Part shown: positions 54,401-61,731 of the stretch, piece after piece | Position numbering within the stretch: position 1 is the stretch's first letter | Layout of the letters: each line of letters opens with the position of its first letter | Source of the DNA: Anaerolineaceae bacterium | GTDB lineage: Bacteria > Chloroflexota > Anaerolineae > Anaerolineales > UBA11657 | Reading direction: 5' to 3' | Assembly (NCBI GenBank): GCA_003569365.1 | Contig: BGOS01000006.1 | Location: 62,001 to 126,000, forward strand | DNA length: 64,000 bases | The notes under the pieces: model-generated | What the model saw: the letters and a program-made list of their open reading frames with translations, nothing else | Told to the model about the DNA's origin: nothing | Database searches by the model: none | Made by a program: the position numbers and the translations under genes

Positions 54401-54469
54401 CCGCACACCGGAGTGCGCTGCCATCCGGTGCGCACTGCGCTTGCGCACGAGCCCTATCACACTGCTCAT
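51419..54469 (-). CDS. Class A penicillin-binding protein (glycosyltransferase + transpeptidase)
   Basis: A 1016-residue bifunctional peptidoglycan synthase. A membrane helix (about 27-52) precedes the GT51 domain, with the catalytic Glu in ATIAIEDRSFLENPG and GGSTITQQLVKN. The transpeptidase has the active Ser in GSAFKPFTYLTAF, then ANSYNIP and KTGTTNNYVDGWTIGYTP. The C-terminus is extended by about 230 residues. A beta-rich segment (about 805-905) is followed by an Ig-like domain (about 907-1016, NQPPEASLANPAPGEAFSLNDESIIIEPRVRD to AVDAAGNETVSSPVTVTV), seen in some PBP1C/PBP1A relatives. It is alone in its transcript. The start ATG 54469 lies 40 bases from the divergent phosphoesterase. Confidence 0.92.
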   Translation of the reverse strand: MSSVIGLVRKRSAHRMAAHSGVRRSVRVAFAALLAALAGLVIIVLAAAIIVLQLYASYAQELPSAAKLSSAFQSSNNEFFLTTQLYDRTGKHLLYKVIDPRAGDRQWLNIEWIPPEMQQATIAIEDRSFLENPGYDIFGIMRALLGNLRRPQCILQPETCAGFIQGGSTITQQLVKNVILSPNALAESSYKRKFRELLIAAEAANRFSKPQILEWYLNTNFYGNLAYGVDAAARVYFGKSAVGLNLAESALLAAIPQYPGLNPIDAPADAKRRQERVLQAMVEQGNISAADAEQAAAEDVLAKVHSTERRTSLIAPHYVLFALSQLVEQLGQAAVYRGGLKVRTALDLDLQDQVECVARTHLDRLNGGDVLGVHGARTGTCAAAALLPPLRAAEAGIDHKVTNTAVTVLDPRSGQLLAMVGSYDYWRDEIDGRFNVAVDGLRQPGSAFKPFTYLTAFSQGYTPATMVLDVRTAFDTGGVPYVPDNYDRKFHGPQSLRSALANSYNIPAVQVMSWVGVQNVVRAAHLLGINTLQDEQAGAGLALTLGGGEVSLLDLTYAYGVLANGGTMAGYRIPAAQQRAGFRTLDPITILRVEDRLGNLVQACGADGASGCDFTQPQQSPVVSPELAYLITDVLSDEQARVPAFGTGNALEIGRPAAAKTGTTNNYVDGWTIGYTPQLAVGVWVGNSDNSPMDKTSGLMGAAAIWNAVMRHAVRALQLQPIGWDSPSGIVPLRVCFPSGLLPTEDCEKIVREIFVLGTEPTTPDNVWQKFRLNRDSGRLATVQTPPELVEERVFQILPAEAADWIESMAIAQPPREFDTLPAAPEEAAKVQLTAPGAFNYVRSIVPLIGTTQIDGMQLWRVQFGAGLNPETWSTVGGDRTDPVQLGELERWDTAGLSGLYTLQLMVVRGDQQFENSTVQVTVDNQPPEASLANPAPGEAFSLNDESIIIEPRVRDDLSLAFVEILVDGKSFEKLTVAPYTTRWRMRGAGAHTIAVRAVDAAGNETVSSPVTVTVR

Positions 54470-54496
54470 GCTTCAGATTTTAACATGTGCCCAACC

Positions 54497-54502
54497 TATA
54501 AT
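54497..54502 (+). promoter_or_regulatory. -10 element 7 bases before the phosphoesterase ATG
   Basis: A perfect TATAAT ends at 54502, and the ATG is at 54510. With the usual 6 to 8 base gap to the start of transcription, the mRNA would begin at the start codon (leaderless). Confidence 0.6.
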
Positions 54503-54509
54503 CGGCAAC

Positions 54510-55373
54510 ATGAAAATCGCGGTGCTGTCCGATGTTCATGGTGTTCTGCCCGCATTGCAAAGCGTGCTGGCGGATGTGGACGCATGGCGGCCCGATGCCG
54601 TGGTGGTAAACGGCGACATGGTGAACCGCGGGCCTAGCCCGCTGGCGTGCTGGCAACTGCTGGCGGAACGGCAGCGCACAAACGGCTGGCAGCTGCTGCG
54701 CGGAAACCACGAAGATTTCGTCATCAACATGACCCTGCCGGACGCGCCGCAATCCGGGCCACAACTGGAACTGCAACTCTCCGCGCTCTGGACCAGCAAG
54801 CGCTTGCATGGCCAGATTGCGGCACTGCAAGCCCTGCCTGCAGCCGTGCACTTGCAGGATGCGCAGGGCGGTGTGCTGCGTTTTGTGCACGCTTCGATGG
54901 CCGGCAATCGAGACGGCTTGCACCGCTCAGCTTCCAACTCAACAATCCGCAAACAAGTTGCGCCGCTGCCAAGCGTGTTTTGCACCGCACACACCCACTG
55001 GGCGTGGATGCGCACGCTTGATGCTACGCTGGTCGTCAATTCCGGGTCCGTGGGCACGCCATTCGACGGCGACAAACGCGCGGCGTATGTGCAGCTAACC
55101 TGGCGCCAGCCGTTTGCCGGCGGCGGCAGCTGGCGGGCGCAAATCATGCGCCTACCCTACGACCGGGCACAAGCCCAAAAGGATTTTGAAAGCTCGGGGT
55201 ACCTGCATGAATCCGGCGCACTAACCTCCGTGCTGCATGCAGAGTGGCGACTTGCGCAGTCCTTATGGCCAGCGTGGGTGGCGCGCTTCGAAGCAGATGT
55301 ACTGGCGGAAAAGATCAGCGCCGCGCAAGCCGCAGCGCAGTTCCTGAGCAGCATTGCGGAGCAGCCAAATTAG
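54510..55373 (+). CDS. Metallophosphoesterase, calcineurin-like
   Basis: A 287-residue enzyme with the metal motifs of the YfcE/calcineurin-like type: VLSDVHGVLPAL, VVNGDMVNRGP, LLRGNHEDF, VHASMAGNRDG, CTAHTHWAW and VNSGSVGTPFDGD. It cleaves phosphate esters or diesters; substrate unknown. Start ATG 54510 gives the expected N-terminus. A longer open frame from 54342 overlaps the divergent PBP gene and does not match. Confidence 0.88.
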   Translation: MKIAVLSDVHGVLPALQSVLADVDAWRPDAVVVNGDMVNRGPSPLACWQLLAERQRTNGWQLLRGNHEDFVINMTLPDAPQSGPQLELQLSALWTSKRLHGQIAALQALPAAVHLQDAQGGVLRFVHASMAGNRDGLHRSASNSTIRKQVAPLPSVFCTAHTHWAWMRTLDATLVVNSGSVGTPFDGDKRAAYVQLTWRQPFAGGGSWRAQIMRLPYDRAQAQKDFESSGYLHESGALTSVLHAEWRLAQSLWPAWVARFEADVLAEKISAAQAAAQFLSSIAEQPN

Positions 55374-56101
55374 TTTTTTTTCAGCACCATGAAATGGGAA
55401 AGGCCAACCGCGCGCAATGGCGTGTGCTCCAATGACTGCAGCACCGAGCGCAGCGCGGAACCGGCAGCGCCCCAGCGCGCAACCAGATTGTCGTAGCCGC
55501 CAAAGATAACGGTGTGCGCCACAATTGTTACCGGCAGCTGCTGCAGTAGCGCGCGCAGCGCACGCGCCGTGTAGGCGCGCACATGCCCCGCAAGTTTGTT
55601 GCGCAAGACATCCGGCAGGTAGTTCACAAGCGCAGCATTGCCAAAATGATAGCGGCCGCCCCACTGCACGCCGTGGGTCTCAAATGGATACCAGCGGTTT
55701 GGCGCAAAGATCAATGCGCGCCCGCGCGGGCGCAGCACGCGCACCAGCTCGCACATGGCCTGGCGGTCATCCCGCACATGCTCGAGCACTTCATGCGAGA
55801 GCACAACATCAAAGCTGCCGGACGGATAGGGCAGCGCTTCGCAGGCACCGCACACCAAGGCCGGCAAAGGCGCAACAGGGTTCAGTACGCGCTCCAACTC
55901 AATGTCGAGGCCGTGCACCGTGGCGCCCTGCTCGCGCAGCTTTTGCACGTACGTGCCCACACCGCAGCCATCGACGAGCACCGTGCGGCCGCGCAGCGCC
56001 GGCGCGTGCGCCAGCATTAGCTGCAGCCGGCGCTCCTGGCCGGCCCGCCACACATAGGACGGTTCGCCGCGCAGCATTGCGCGCGGGGCCGGCGCGCTCA
56101 C
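55370..56101 (-). CDS. SAM-dependent methyltransferase, class I
   Basis: A 243-residue methyltransferase. The SAM site is VLVDGCGVGTYVQKLREQGATVHGLDIE, and motif II is SFDVVLSHEVLEHVRDDRQAMCELVRVLRPRGRALIFAPN. It belongs to the methyltransferase 11 group; the acceptor is unknown. Start ATG 56101 overlaps the ubiE stop, so it is the last gene of the pentapeptide-ubiE pair. The stop overlaps the end of the convergent phosphoesterase gene. Confidence 0.87.
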   Translation of the reverse strand: MSAPAPRAMLRGEPSYVWRAGQERRLQLMLAHAPALRGRTVLVDGCGVGTYVQKLREQGATVHGLDIELERVLNPVAPLPALVCGACEALPYPSGSFDVVLSHEVLEHVRDDRQAMCELVRVLRPRGRALIFAPNRWYPFETHGVQWGGRYHFGNAALVNYLPDVLRNKLAGHVRAYTARALRALLQQLPVTIVAHTVIFGGYDNLVARWGAAGSALRSVLQSLEHTPLRAVGLSHFMVLKKN

Positions 56102-56799
56102 TTCACCGCCCAGTGCAATGCAATCGTGCCCAGCATTAACCTTTGATATTGCACATTCTGGAAGCCGGCTCGCACAAACTTTTGCTGCAGTGCATCCGGC
56201 GCTAAAAATTTTTCGGTGGTGCTGGGGAGGTAGGCATAAGCCTCAGCCTGCCCGGCTACCAGCCGGCCCAGCAGCGGCATAACGAAGCGGAAGTGCATCA
56301 AGATCAGCGGCCGCAGCCAATTGTCCAGCGGTGGCGTTGTGTCCAGGCAAGCCACCCGCCCGCCAACCCGCAGCACACGGTACTGCTCGGCCAGCGCTGC
56401 ATCAATGTCAATCACATTGCGCATCAGAAAGCCGGAGGTAACTGCATCAAAAGACCCATCTAGGAACGGTAGCTGCAGCGCATCCGAGCCAGTCCAGCGC
56501 ACTTGGCGCATGGCCGGGCGCGTGCGCCCCACCTGCATCATCTCCAGCGCAAAATCCGCGCCGACACACAGGGAAACTTTTCCATCTGCCAATGCTTCAC
56601 CAGCGATATCACCAGTGCCGGTGCCAAGGTCAAGCATGCGCTCATTTTGCTTCAGCGCAATTTTTTGCAGGAGCAGACGGCGCCAGTGCAGATCCTGCCC
56701 GAATGTCATCAGGCGGTTCATAATGTCGTAGCGCGGGGCGATGCGGCCAAACATGGCCTGCACGTACCCTGCGCGCTCGGCGCCGGAGGAGGGGATCAA
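56098..56799 (-). CDS. menG: UbiE/MenG-type demethylmenaquinone methyltransferase
   Basis: A 233-residue methyltransferase of the UbiE/COQ5 family. The N-terminus VQAMFGRIAPRYDIMNRLMTFGQDLHWRR is diagnostic, with LDLGTGTGDIAGEALADGKVSLCVGADFALEMM after it. The last step of menaquinone synthesis is the common role, and menaquinone would suit the Nuo complex. A GNAxxLPFLDGSFDAVTSGFLMRNV-like segment is present. ATG 56799 overlaps the pentapeptide stop as ATGA. Confidence 0.92.
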   Translation of the reverse strand: MIPSSGAERAGYVQAMFGRIAPRYDIMNRLMTFGQDLHWRRLLLQKIALKQNERMLDLGTGTGDIAGEALADGKVSLCVGADFALEMMQVGRTRPAMRQVRWTGSDALQLPFLDGSFDAVTSGFLMRNVIDIDAALAEQYRVLRVGGRVACLDTTPPLDNWLRPLILMHFRFVMPLLGRLVAGQAEAYAYLPSTTEKFLAPDALQQKFVRAGFQNVQYQRLMLGTIALHWAVK

Positions 56800-57638
56800 G
56801 AGATTTCCGGTTCAGGCTCCGTGTCTTCAGCTGCGGACTCGGTCGCACGGTCTTCCGCCTGCGCTGCCGGTTGGTACGGAGCTGCCGGTTCGGCATCTGA
56901 TTCTGTTTCAATTTGCGCTGCAGCAGAACCCGCAGCCGCTGCATGGGCATCCGCATCAAACCCTGCAGCGGAATCGTCGCGGCTGCCGGCAGCGTGCCCG
57001 CTAAAGGGCTCATGGTACTCGCCATAAGCATGCGTCGCTGCGTCATCACCGTCCGCGGTTTCAAGCATCACAATGCTGTAGCGATTCTTAACCACTGCCA
57101 GTTGCGCTTCGGTGATCCTGGCACCCGTCAAGTTGGCGCCATCGAGATCAGCATCGAGCAGCTGCGCGCCGCTGAAATCCGCAAAGCTCAGATCTGCCTG
57201 CGCAAGCTGCGCAGTGCGCAAGTCTGCATGCTGCAGATTGCAGTGGGACAGCAGCGCGCCGGTCAGATTTGCGCCTTGCAAGTCAGTTTGCTGCAAGTTC
57301 GCCTCGGTGAGGTCGCAGCCGGAAAGGTTCGCGCCGCTTAGGTCTGCCTGCCGGAGCGCGGCCTTACGCAGCACTGCCTGCTGCAAGTCCGCATCGCGCA
57401 GCACGCAACGCCATAAGTTGGCGCGATCCAACTTGGCCTCTGCCAGCGACGCCGTCGCCATCCGGCACTGGCCCAGATCTGCTCCGGTTAGATTGGCGTG
57501 CGCCAGATTGGCACCGTAAAGATTCGCTAGGCAAAGTATTGCCTCGCGCAAATCAGCGCCTTCCAGATTTACCTGCCGCAGGTTTGCACCCGTCAGGTTT
57601 ACCCCCGGTTCAATTTTGTAGCCGTCAATTTGAATCAT
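56796..57638 (-). CDS. Pentapeptide-repeat protein with acidic C-terminal tail
   Basis: A 280-residue protein. Residues about 11-180 are about 33 tandem A(D/N)LxX repeats, which form a right-handed square beta-helix. After VVKNRYSIVMLETADGDD the last 85 residues are low-complexity and acidic (many A, E, D), without repeats. The tail may bind a partner or membrane. Translation is coupled to ubiE. Functions of such proteins vary (some protect DNA gyrase), and none can be assigned. The 107 bases upstream (57639-57745) contain no other gene. Confidence 0.85.
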   Translation of the reverse strand: MIQIDGYKIEPGVNLTGANLRQVNLEGADLREAILCLANLYGANLAHANLTGADLGQCRMATASLAEAKLDRANLWRCVLRDADLQQAVLRKAALRQADLSGANLSGCDLTEANLQQTDLQGANLTGALLSHCNLQHADLRTAQLAQADLSFADFSGAQLLDADLDGANLTGARITEAQLAVVKNRYSIVMLETADGDDAATHAYGEYHEPFSGHAAGSRDDSAAGFDADAHAAAAGSAAAQIETESDAEPAAPYQPAAQAEDRATESAAEDTEPEPEIS

Positions 57639-57745
57639 AGTACCTGGTTGCCCAACCTCGCAAGCCGCGTTGATTGTGCCACATTATTTGCTGCCCGGGC
57701 ACCCGCTTCACTAAAGAACACATAAATGAAACACAGCTGGCTGAC

Positions 57746-59191
57746 TTAATTTTGCAGCATTGTGAGTGCATTGATATCCGTGTAGCCGTCCCACGCCTCC
57801 AGCTGCCGGTCGCCTTTCACCAGCCAGCCATCGTACTCGCGCGTTGCAGCCCGCGCGGTCCAGCCCGCCAGAGTCAGTGGCGCAGAAATGTTATCGGCTG
57901 CAATCCACACGCCATTGTAGCGCCGCGCAAAGTGCAGGTGCGAGGCGTTGCTGTAGCCGCCCTCGCAGGAGGGGTGCCCGATGCGCCCGCCCGCCGGCAG
58001 CACCTGTCCCGCCGCCACGCGCTCGCTATTGTCCATGTGCATGTAAAGCAGCGTCCAGCCCGTTTGCTCAAAGCCATCGCCATCCAAGTCCTGCGTTACC
58101 GCCCCATCCTCTGCGCGCACAATGACGCCGGCGGCGCCCGCCGTCACCCACGCCTGCGCAACGGCGCAGCCCTGCTGCTCGTTTGGCGGCGCAAAATCCA
58201 CCGCCGCCCATGCACTGCCGGCATCCCAACCGCCGTGCGGGCCACCCGTAAAGTACCACGTCTCGCGCGTATCCCACATGAATGTGAGCGGTGGCTGTTG
58301 CAAGTCAGCCGGCACCAGCGGGTCAAACGCATTCGCAAATGGATCACCAAACATTTCGCGATAAGTGCGCGCAAACCCGGGCGGCTGCAGCGTTGACTGC
58401 CACGCGCTGGCACCAAGCAACTCGGCGAAAAACGCTTGCACGCCAACAGTGCCGGCGTTCATGCCTGGCTCGATCGGCTGGCTGCTGCCATCGGCAAGCA
58501 CAACTGCGTTCAAGCTGCCGCCCAGCCAACCGTAGAACCCGCGGTTCAACTGGTCGGCGGCCCAGTTCAACTGGCGCAGCAAGCCCTCCTTTCCACCGCG
58601 CTCCATTCCCATGGGGAAAGTGAGCGACCCTTGCGCCGGGTTGGAACTGCGCACCCAGCCGCTTTGGTATTCGAGCAGCGCCAGCAGCAAGCGCGGGTTC
58701 ACAGAGTAGCGCTGCGCAACAATTTCCACTACTTGTGCACCACTGCGCTCTGTGCCCTGCCGGTCCGTCTCATAAAAAGTTGACAGGTATCCGCCAAACT
58801 GATTCACTGTTCCCGCCACATCAAACCCAATCGTGCTGGGGCTATAGACTAATTCCGAGTCAGGAATAATTTTTGCAGCGGAATCTTGAAGTTGCCTGCC
58901 GGGAACTACAACTTGGAATGTGCGCGTGGGATCGGGCGTAGGCGTCAAGTTGCCGGCTGAGACAAACGCTCCACCCTGCAGCAATGGCACGCCCGGCGTG
59001 GCGCCGCCAACAGCGCCACCGCCCTTTTGCGTCACGCGCATGCGGTTGTCTGTGCCGGCAGTTGGCCGCGAGCAGGCGAGCGCGCCCAGCAGTAGCGTAA
59101 ACAACACCCACACAACGGGCAGTGGCGGCAGCTTCGGGCGGGCAAGCGGGGTGCAGCCGCACGCAATCGGCTGCAGAATTGGAACGGGCAT
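57746..59191 (-). CDS. M23-family peptidase lipoprotein
   Basis: A 481-residue protein. An N-terminal hydrophobic stretch ends in LLGALAC, a lipobox, and a low-complexity segment follows. A domain of about 120-310 is not recognised; it includes LLLALLEYQSGWVRS. The C-terminal M23 (LytM) domain has GPHGGWDAGSAWAAVDFAPP, YMHMDNSERVAAGQVLPAGGRIGHPSCEGGYSNASHLHFARR. M23 enzymes cut peptide bridges in peptidoglycan. The HLHF zinc motif is present; the first His-Asp motif is a family variant. Divergent from the two M23 genes at 59332 and 60588. The start may lie later at the hydrophobic stretch. Confidence 0.85.
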   Translation of the reverse strand: MPVPILQPIACGCTPLARPKLPPLPVVWVLFTLLLGALACSRPTAGTDNRMRVTQKGGGAVGGATPGVPLLQGGAFVSAGNLTPTPDPTRTFQVVVPGRQLQDSAAKIIPDSELVYSPSTIGFDVAGTVNQFGGYLSTFYETDRQGTERSGAQVVEIVAQRYSVNPRLLLALLEYQSGWVRSSNPAQGSLTFPMGMERGGKEGLLRQLNWAADQLNRGFYGWLGGSLNAVVLADGSSQPIEPGMNAGTVGVQAFFAELLGASAWQSTLQPPGFARTYREMFGDPFANAFDPLVPADLQQPPLTFMWDTRETWYFTGGPHGGWDAGSAWAAVDFAPPNEQQGCAVAQAWVTAGAAGVIVRAEDGAVTQDLDGDGFEQTGWTLLYMHMDNSERVAAGQVLPAGGRIGHPSCEGGYSNASHLHFARRYNGVWIAADNISAPLTLAGWTARAATREYDGWLVKGDRQLEAWDGYTDINALTMLQN

Positions 59192-59331
59192 GCGCGCCGA
59201 TTCTACCCGCTGCCATCCATCCCCGCCAGCGCAAACCGCCTGAACGCTGGGTTATACTCGCGGTTCGTCGCACCCGGGCTTGTGTTCCCCGCGCTGCAAT
59301 CAGCTGCCTTCAGCTGCAATCAAAAACCAGT

Positions 59332-60591
59332 TTGCATAAACGCAACAATGCTTCGCCCGCTATTCTGCGCGCGCTGCCCCTGCTGCTAGCTGTTACCACG
59401 GCCTGTGCTGGGGGCTTGCAGGCAGCGGCGATTGAGCCCAGTGCCACGGTGCGCCCGCCGGCAGTCTCAATCTCTACGGGCACAGCAACGGCATCGCACA
59501 CACCTACAGCCAGCCTGACGCCTGTGCCCAGTGCCACGGCCACATCCACCAGCACGCCAACTGCAAGCGCCACCATGCCGCCCACGAGCACGCCCACTGT
59601 AACCGCAACCGCCACACGCACGCCCACAGCCACGCGCACAGCCACCGCAACGGCCAGCGCAACGCCCACGCCAACAACCACCCACACGCCGAGTGCCACG
59701 CCCACAACATTCCCAACGCGCGTGCCGGGCGCCAGCGCAACTCCGCGGGCGGTGTTTCCAGCCGGGCTGGCACCGGCCCCGCACGCTTGGCTGGCGCGCC
59801 CGCTGCCTGCAGGCGCGGTGGATTACCCCGCCAGCACGTATCGCTATGGCAGCACACAAAACGGAAACTTGCGCCCGCATCATGGCGTGGATTTTGAAAA
59901 TCCGGCGGGCACGCTGGTGCTGGCCGCGGGGCGCGGCGCCGTGGTATTTGCCGGCAACGATCGTGCGGACCAGCTTGGGCCGGCGCCAAACTTTTATGGC
60001 AACGTTGTGGTGGTGCAGTTGCAGCAAGCCTACCTCTATCAACCGGTGTACGTACTCTACGGCCACCTCGCCAGCATCACGGTGCAGCGCGGCAGTTGGG
60101 TGGAGACCGGCGCGCAGATTGGCACAGTCGGCGGCACCGGTGTTGCGCTGGGCGGTGCGCATCTGCACTTTGAGGTGCGCGTCGGCTACAACGACTACGA
60201 CTCGACGCGCAATCCGGAGCTGTGGTTGCAGCCCTATCCGCGCCGCGGCACACTTGCGGGCCGCATCTCAGACAGCAGTGGCCAGCCCGTAGCACTGGCC
60301 GGCGTCACCGTGCGTTCAAAAGTGCTGGACTATCCAAAGCGTGACCAATTCGTAAACACCTACCTCACCACCTACACCAGCGGCAACCTGAACGCGGACG
60401 AGATGATGGGCGAAAACTTCGCGTTGAATGATCTGCCGCCCGGCACATACGTGGTGACTGCGAGCAATGGCAAAACCACACGCAGCCAAACAGTAATCAT
60501 CAAGCCGGCTGAACTGGCTTGGGTTGAATTTGAGAATGTAAAGCAGCCGGCAACGTGGACGCCCACCCCCGCCCCGAGCGCGACGCCATGA
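59332..60591 (+). CDS. M23-family peptidase lipoprotein with Thr/Pro-rich linker
   Basis: A protein of 419 residues from TTG 59332. The signal peptide ends in AVTTAC, a lipobox. A Thr/Ser/Pro/Ala-rich linker of about 90 residues (59450-59740) follows, and then the M23 domain: LRPHHGVDFENPAGTLVLA, YVLYGHLASITVQRGSWVETGAQIGTVG and GGAHLHFEVRVGYNDYD. A C-terminal beta domain (about 325-410) resembles a carboxypeptidase-regulatory fold. Linkers of this kind are often sugar-modified. The start is chosen because it opens the signal peptide; a -10-like TATACT is at 59253-59258. Its stop overlaps the next start (ATGATG). Confidence 0.82.
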   Translation: MHKRNNASPAILRALPLLLAVTTACAGGLQAAAIEPSATVRPPAVSISTGTATASHTPTASLTPVPSATATSTSTPTASATMPPTSTPTVTATATRTPTATRTATATASATPTPTTTHTPSATPTTFPTRVPGASATPRAVFPAGLAPAPHAWLARPLPAGAVDYPASTYRYGSTQNGNLRPHHGVDFENPAGTLVLAAGRGAVVFAGNDRADQLGPAPNFYGNVVVVQLQQAYLYQPVYVLYGHLASITVQRGSWVETGAQIGTVGGTGVALGGAHLHFEVRVGYNDYDSTRNPELWLQPYPRRGTLAGRISDSSGQPVALAGVTVRSKVLDYPKRDQFVNTYLTTYTSGNLNADEMMGENFALNDLPPGTYVVTASNGKTTRSQTVIIKPAELAWVEFENVKQPATWTPTPAPSATP

Positions 60592-61649
60592 TGCCGGCGC
60601 GCTGCCTGATGTTGGCTGCGAGCTGCGCACTGCTGGCCGCGTGTGCACAGCCCGGCATTGCTGCGCAATCTGAAGCTGTGGCAACCATTGCAGCTACTGC
60701 ACTTCCAATATTGGCGCCGGCGCAACCCGCTGCAACACCTTTGCCGCCCACACTGCCCGCGCCGGCTGCGAGAATTTCAACCGCAATTGCGCCCGCAGCC
60801 GCAGCGCCGGCCACAGCCGCGGCGCCAACCCCCACAAACCGGCCGAACACGCCGCGTTCACTCGCCACTCAATTCCCGCAACCGTTTGACGCGGTTGAAA
60901 TTGTGGAGCACTTCATGTTTGGAGAACCGCTGCCGCCCGGTATCGGTGGACTCTCCACCAACTACCGCTACGGCATGACGTGGGATGGCACGCTGGCACC
61001 GCATCACGGCAGCGATTACACGTCCGCTTTAGGCCAGCCGGTGATCGCAGTTGGAGCTGGCACCGTCTTTTATGGCGGCCCGGATATGGGCCCCTTCTTT
61101 GGCATCAAGCCGGATTTTTATGGCAACGTTGTGGTGATCAAACTGGACACAGCTTGGAACGAAACAGATGTCTACGCACTTTACGGGCACTTGGACACCG
61201 TGCTGGTGCAAACGGGCGCTGCGGTTAGCGCCGGCGAAGTACTCGGCACTGTCGGCGAAACCGGCGTGGCGTACGGGCCACACCTGCACTTTGAAATTCG
61301 GATTGGCGATGACCCCACCATTTACACCCGCGTGCGCAACCCGGAGCTGTGGCTGCGGCCGCAGCCGTTTCACGGCGTGCTTGCCGGCCGCGTGGTGAAC
61401 GCCGCCGGGTATCTGGTTCCCGGCCAGCGCGTGTACTACGAGTGCGCAAACAGCCGCAAGCGCCATGTGGATACCTACTGGGATATTTACACGCCGTCGG
61501 ATCGTGTGCTCTTGGAAAATTTTGTGGCGGGCAACATCCTTGCAGGCGAGTGCGTTATCACAACAGAATGGGCCGGCACGCGCATCGAGAAAACAACGCG
61601 GATCGAGAAAGGCAAGTTGAGTTTCGTTGTGCTTACGCTGCCGGATTAA
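60588..61649 (+). CDS. M23-family peptidase lipoprotein, paralogue
   Basis: A 353-residue protein with a lipobox (LLAACAQ) after a signal peptide, an Ala/Pro-rich linker of about 80 residues, and an M23 domain: HHGSDYTSALGQPVIAVG, VYALYGHLDTVLVQTGAAVSAGEVLGTVG and GPHLHFEIRIGDDPTIYTRVRNPELWL. A C-terminal beta domain follows. It is similar in layout to the previous gene, so it probably arose by duplication. Start ATG 60588 (or the next ATG, 60591) overlaps the upstream stop. Paired with its neighbour, it may cut or sense peptidoglycan. Confidence 0.85.
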   Translation: MMPARCLMLAASCALLAACAQPGIAAQSEAVATIAATALPILAPAQPAATPLPPTLPAPAARISTAIAPAAAAPATAAAPTPTNRPNTPRSLATQFPQPFDAVEIVEHFMFGEPLPPGIGGLSTNYRYGMTWDGTLAPHHGSDYTSALGQPVIAVGAGTVFYGGPDMGPFFGIKPDFYGNVVVIKLDTAWNETDVYALYGHLDTVLVQTGAAVSAGEVLGTVGETGVAYGPHLHFEIRIGDDPTIYTRVRNPELWLRPQPFHGVLAGRVVNAAGYLVPGQRVYYECANSRKRHVDTYWDIYTPSDRVLLENFVAGNILAGECVITTEWAGTRIEKTTRIEKGKLSFVVLTLPD

Positions 61650-61731
61650 GCCGGCCACGGCTGCGCGCAAAGTCCACGCGCCACTCATGCAGCGCATCCA
61701 TTACAATTTGCAAAGTGTTGGGCAACATCAA

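Noticed and set aside
59460-59720. Repetitive DNA considered as a CRISPR or tandem repeat array
   Set aside because: The repeats are short, irregular and in one coding frame. They encode the Thr/Pro linker of the M23 lipoprotein.
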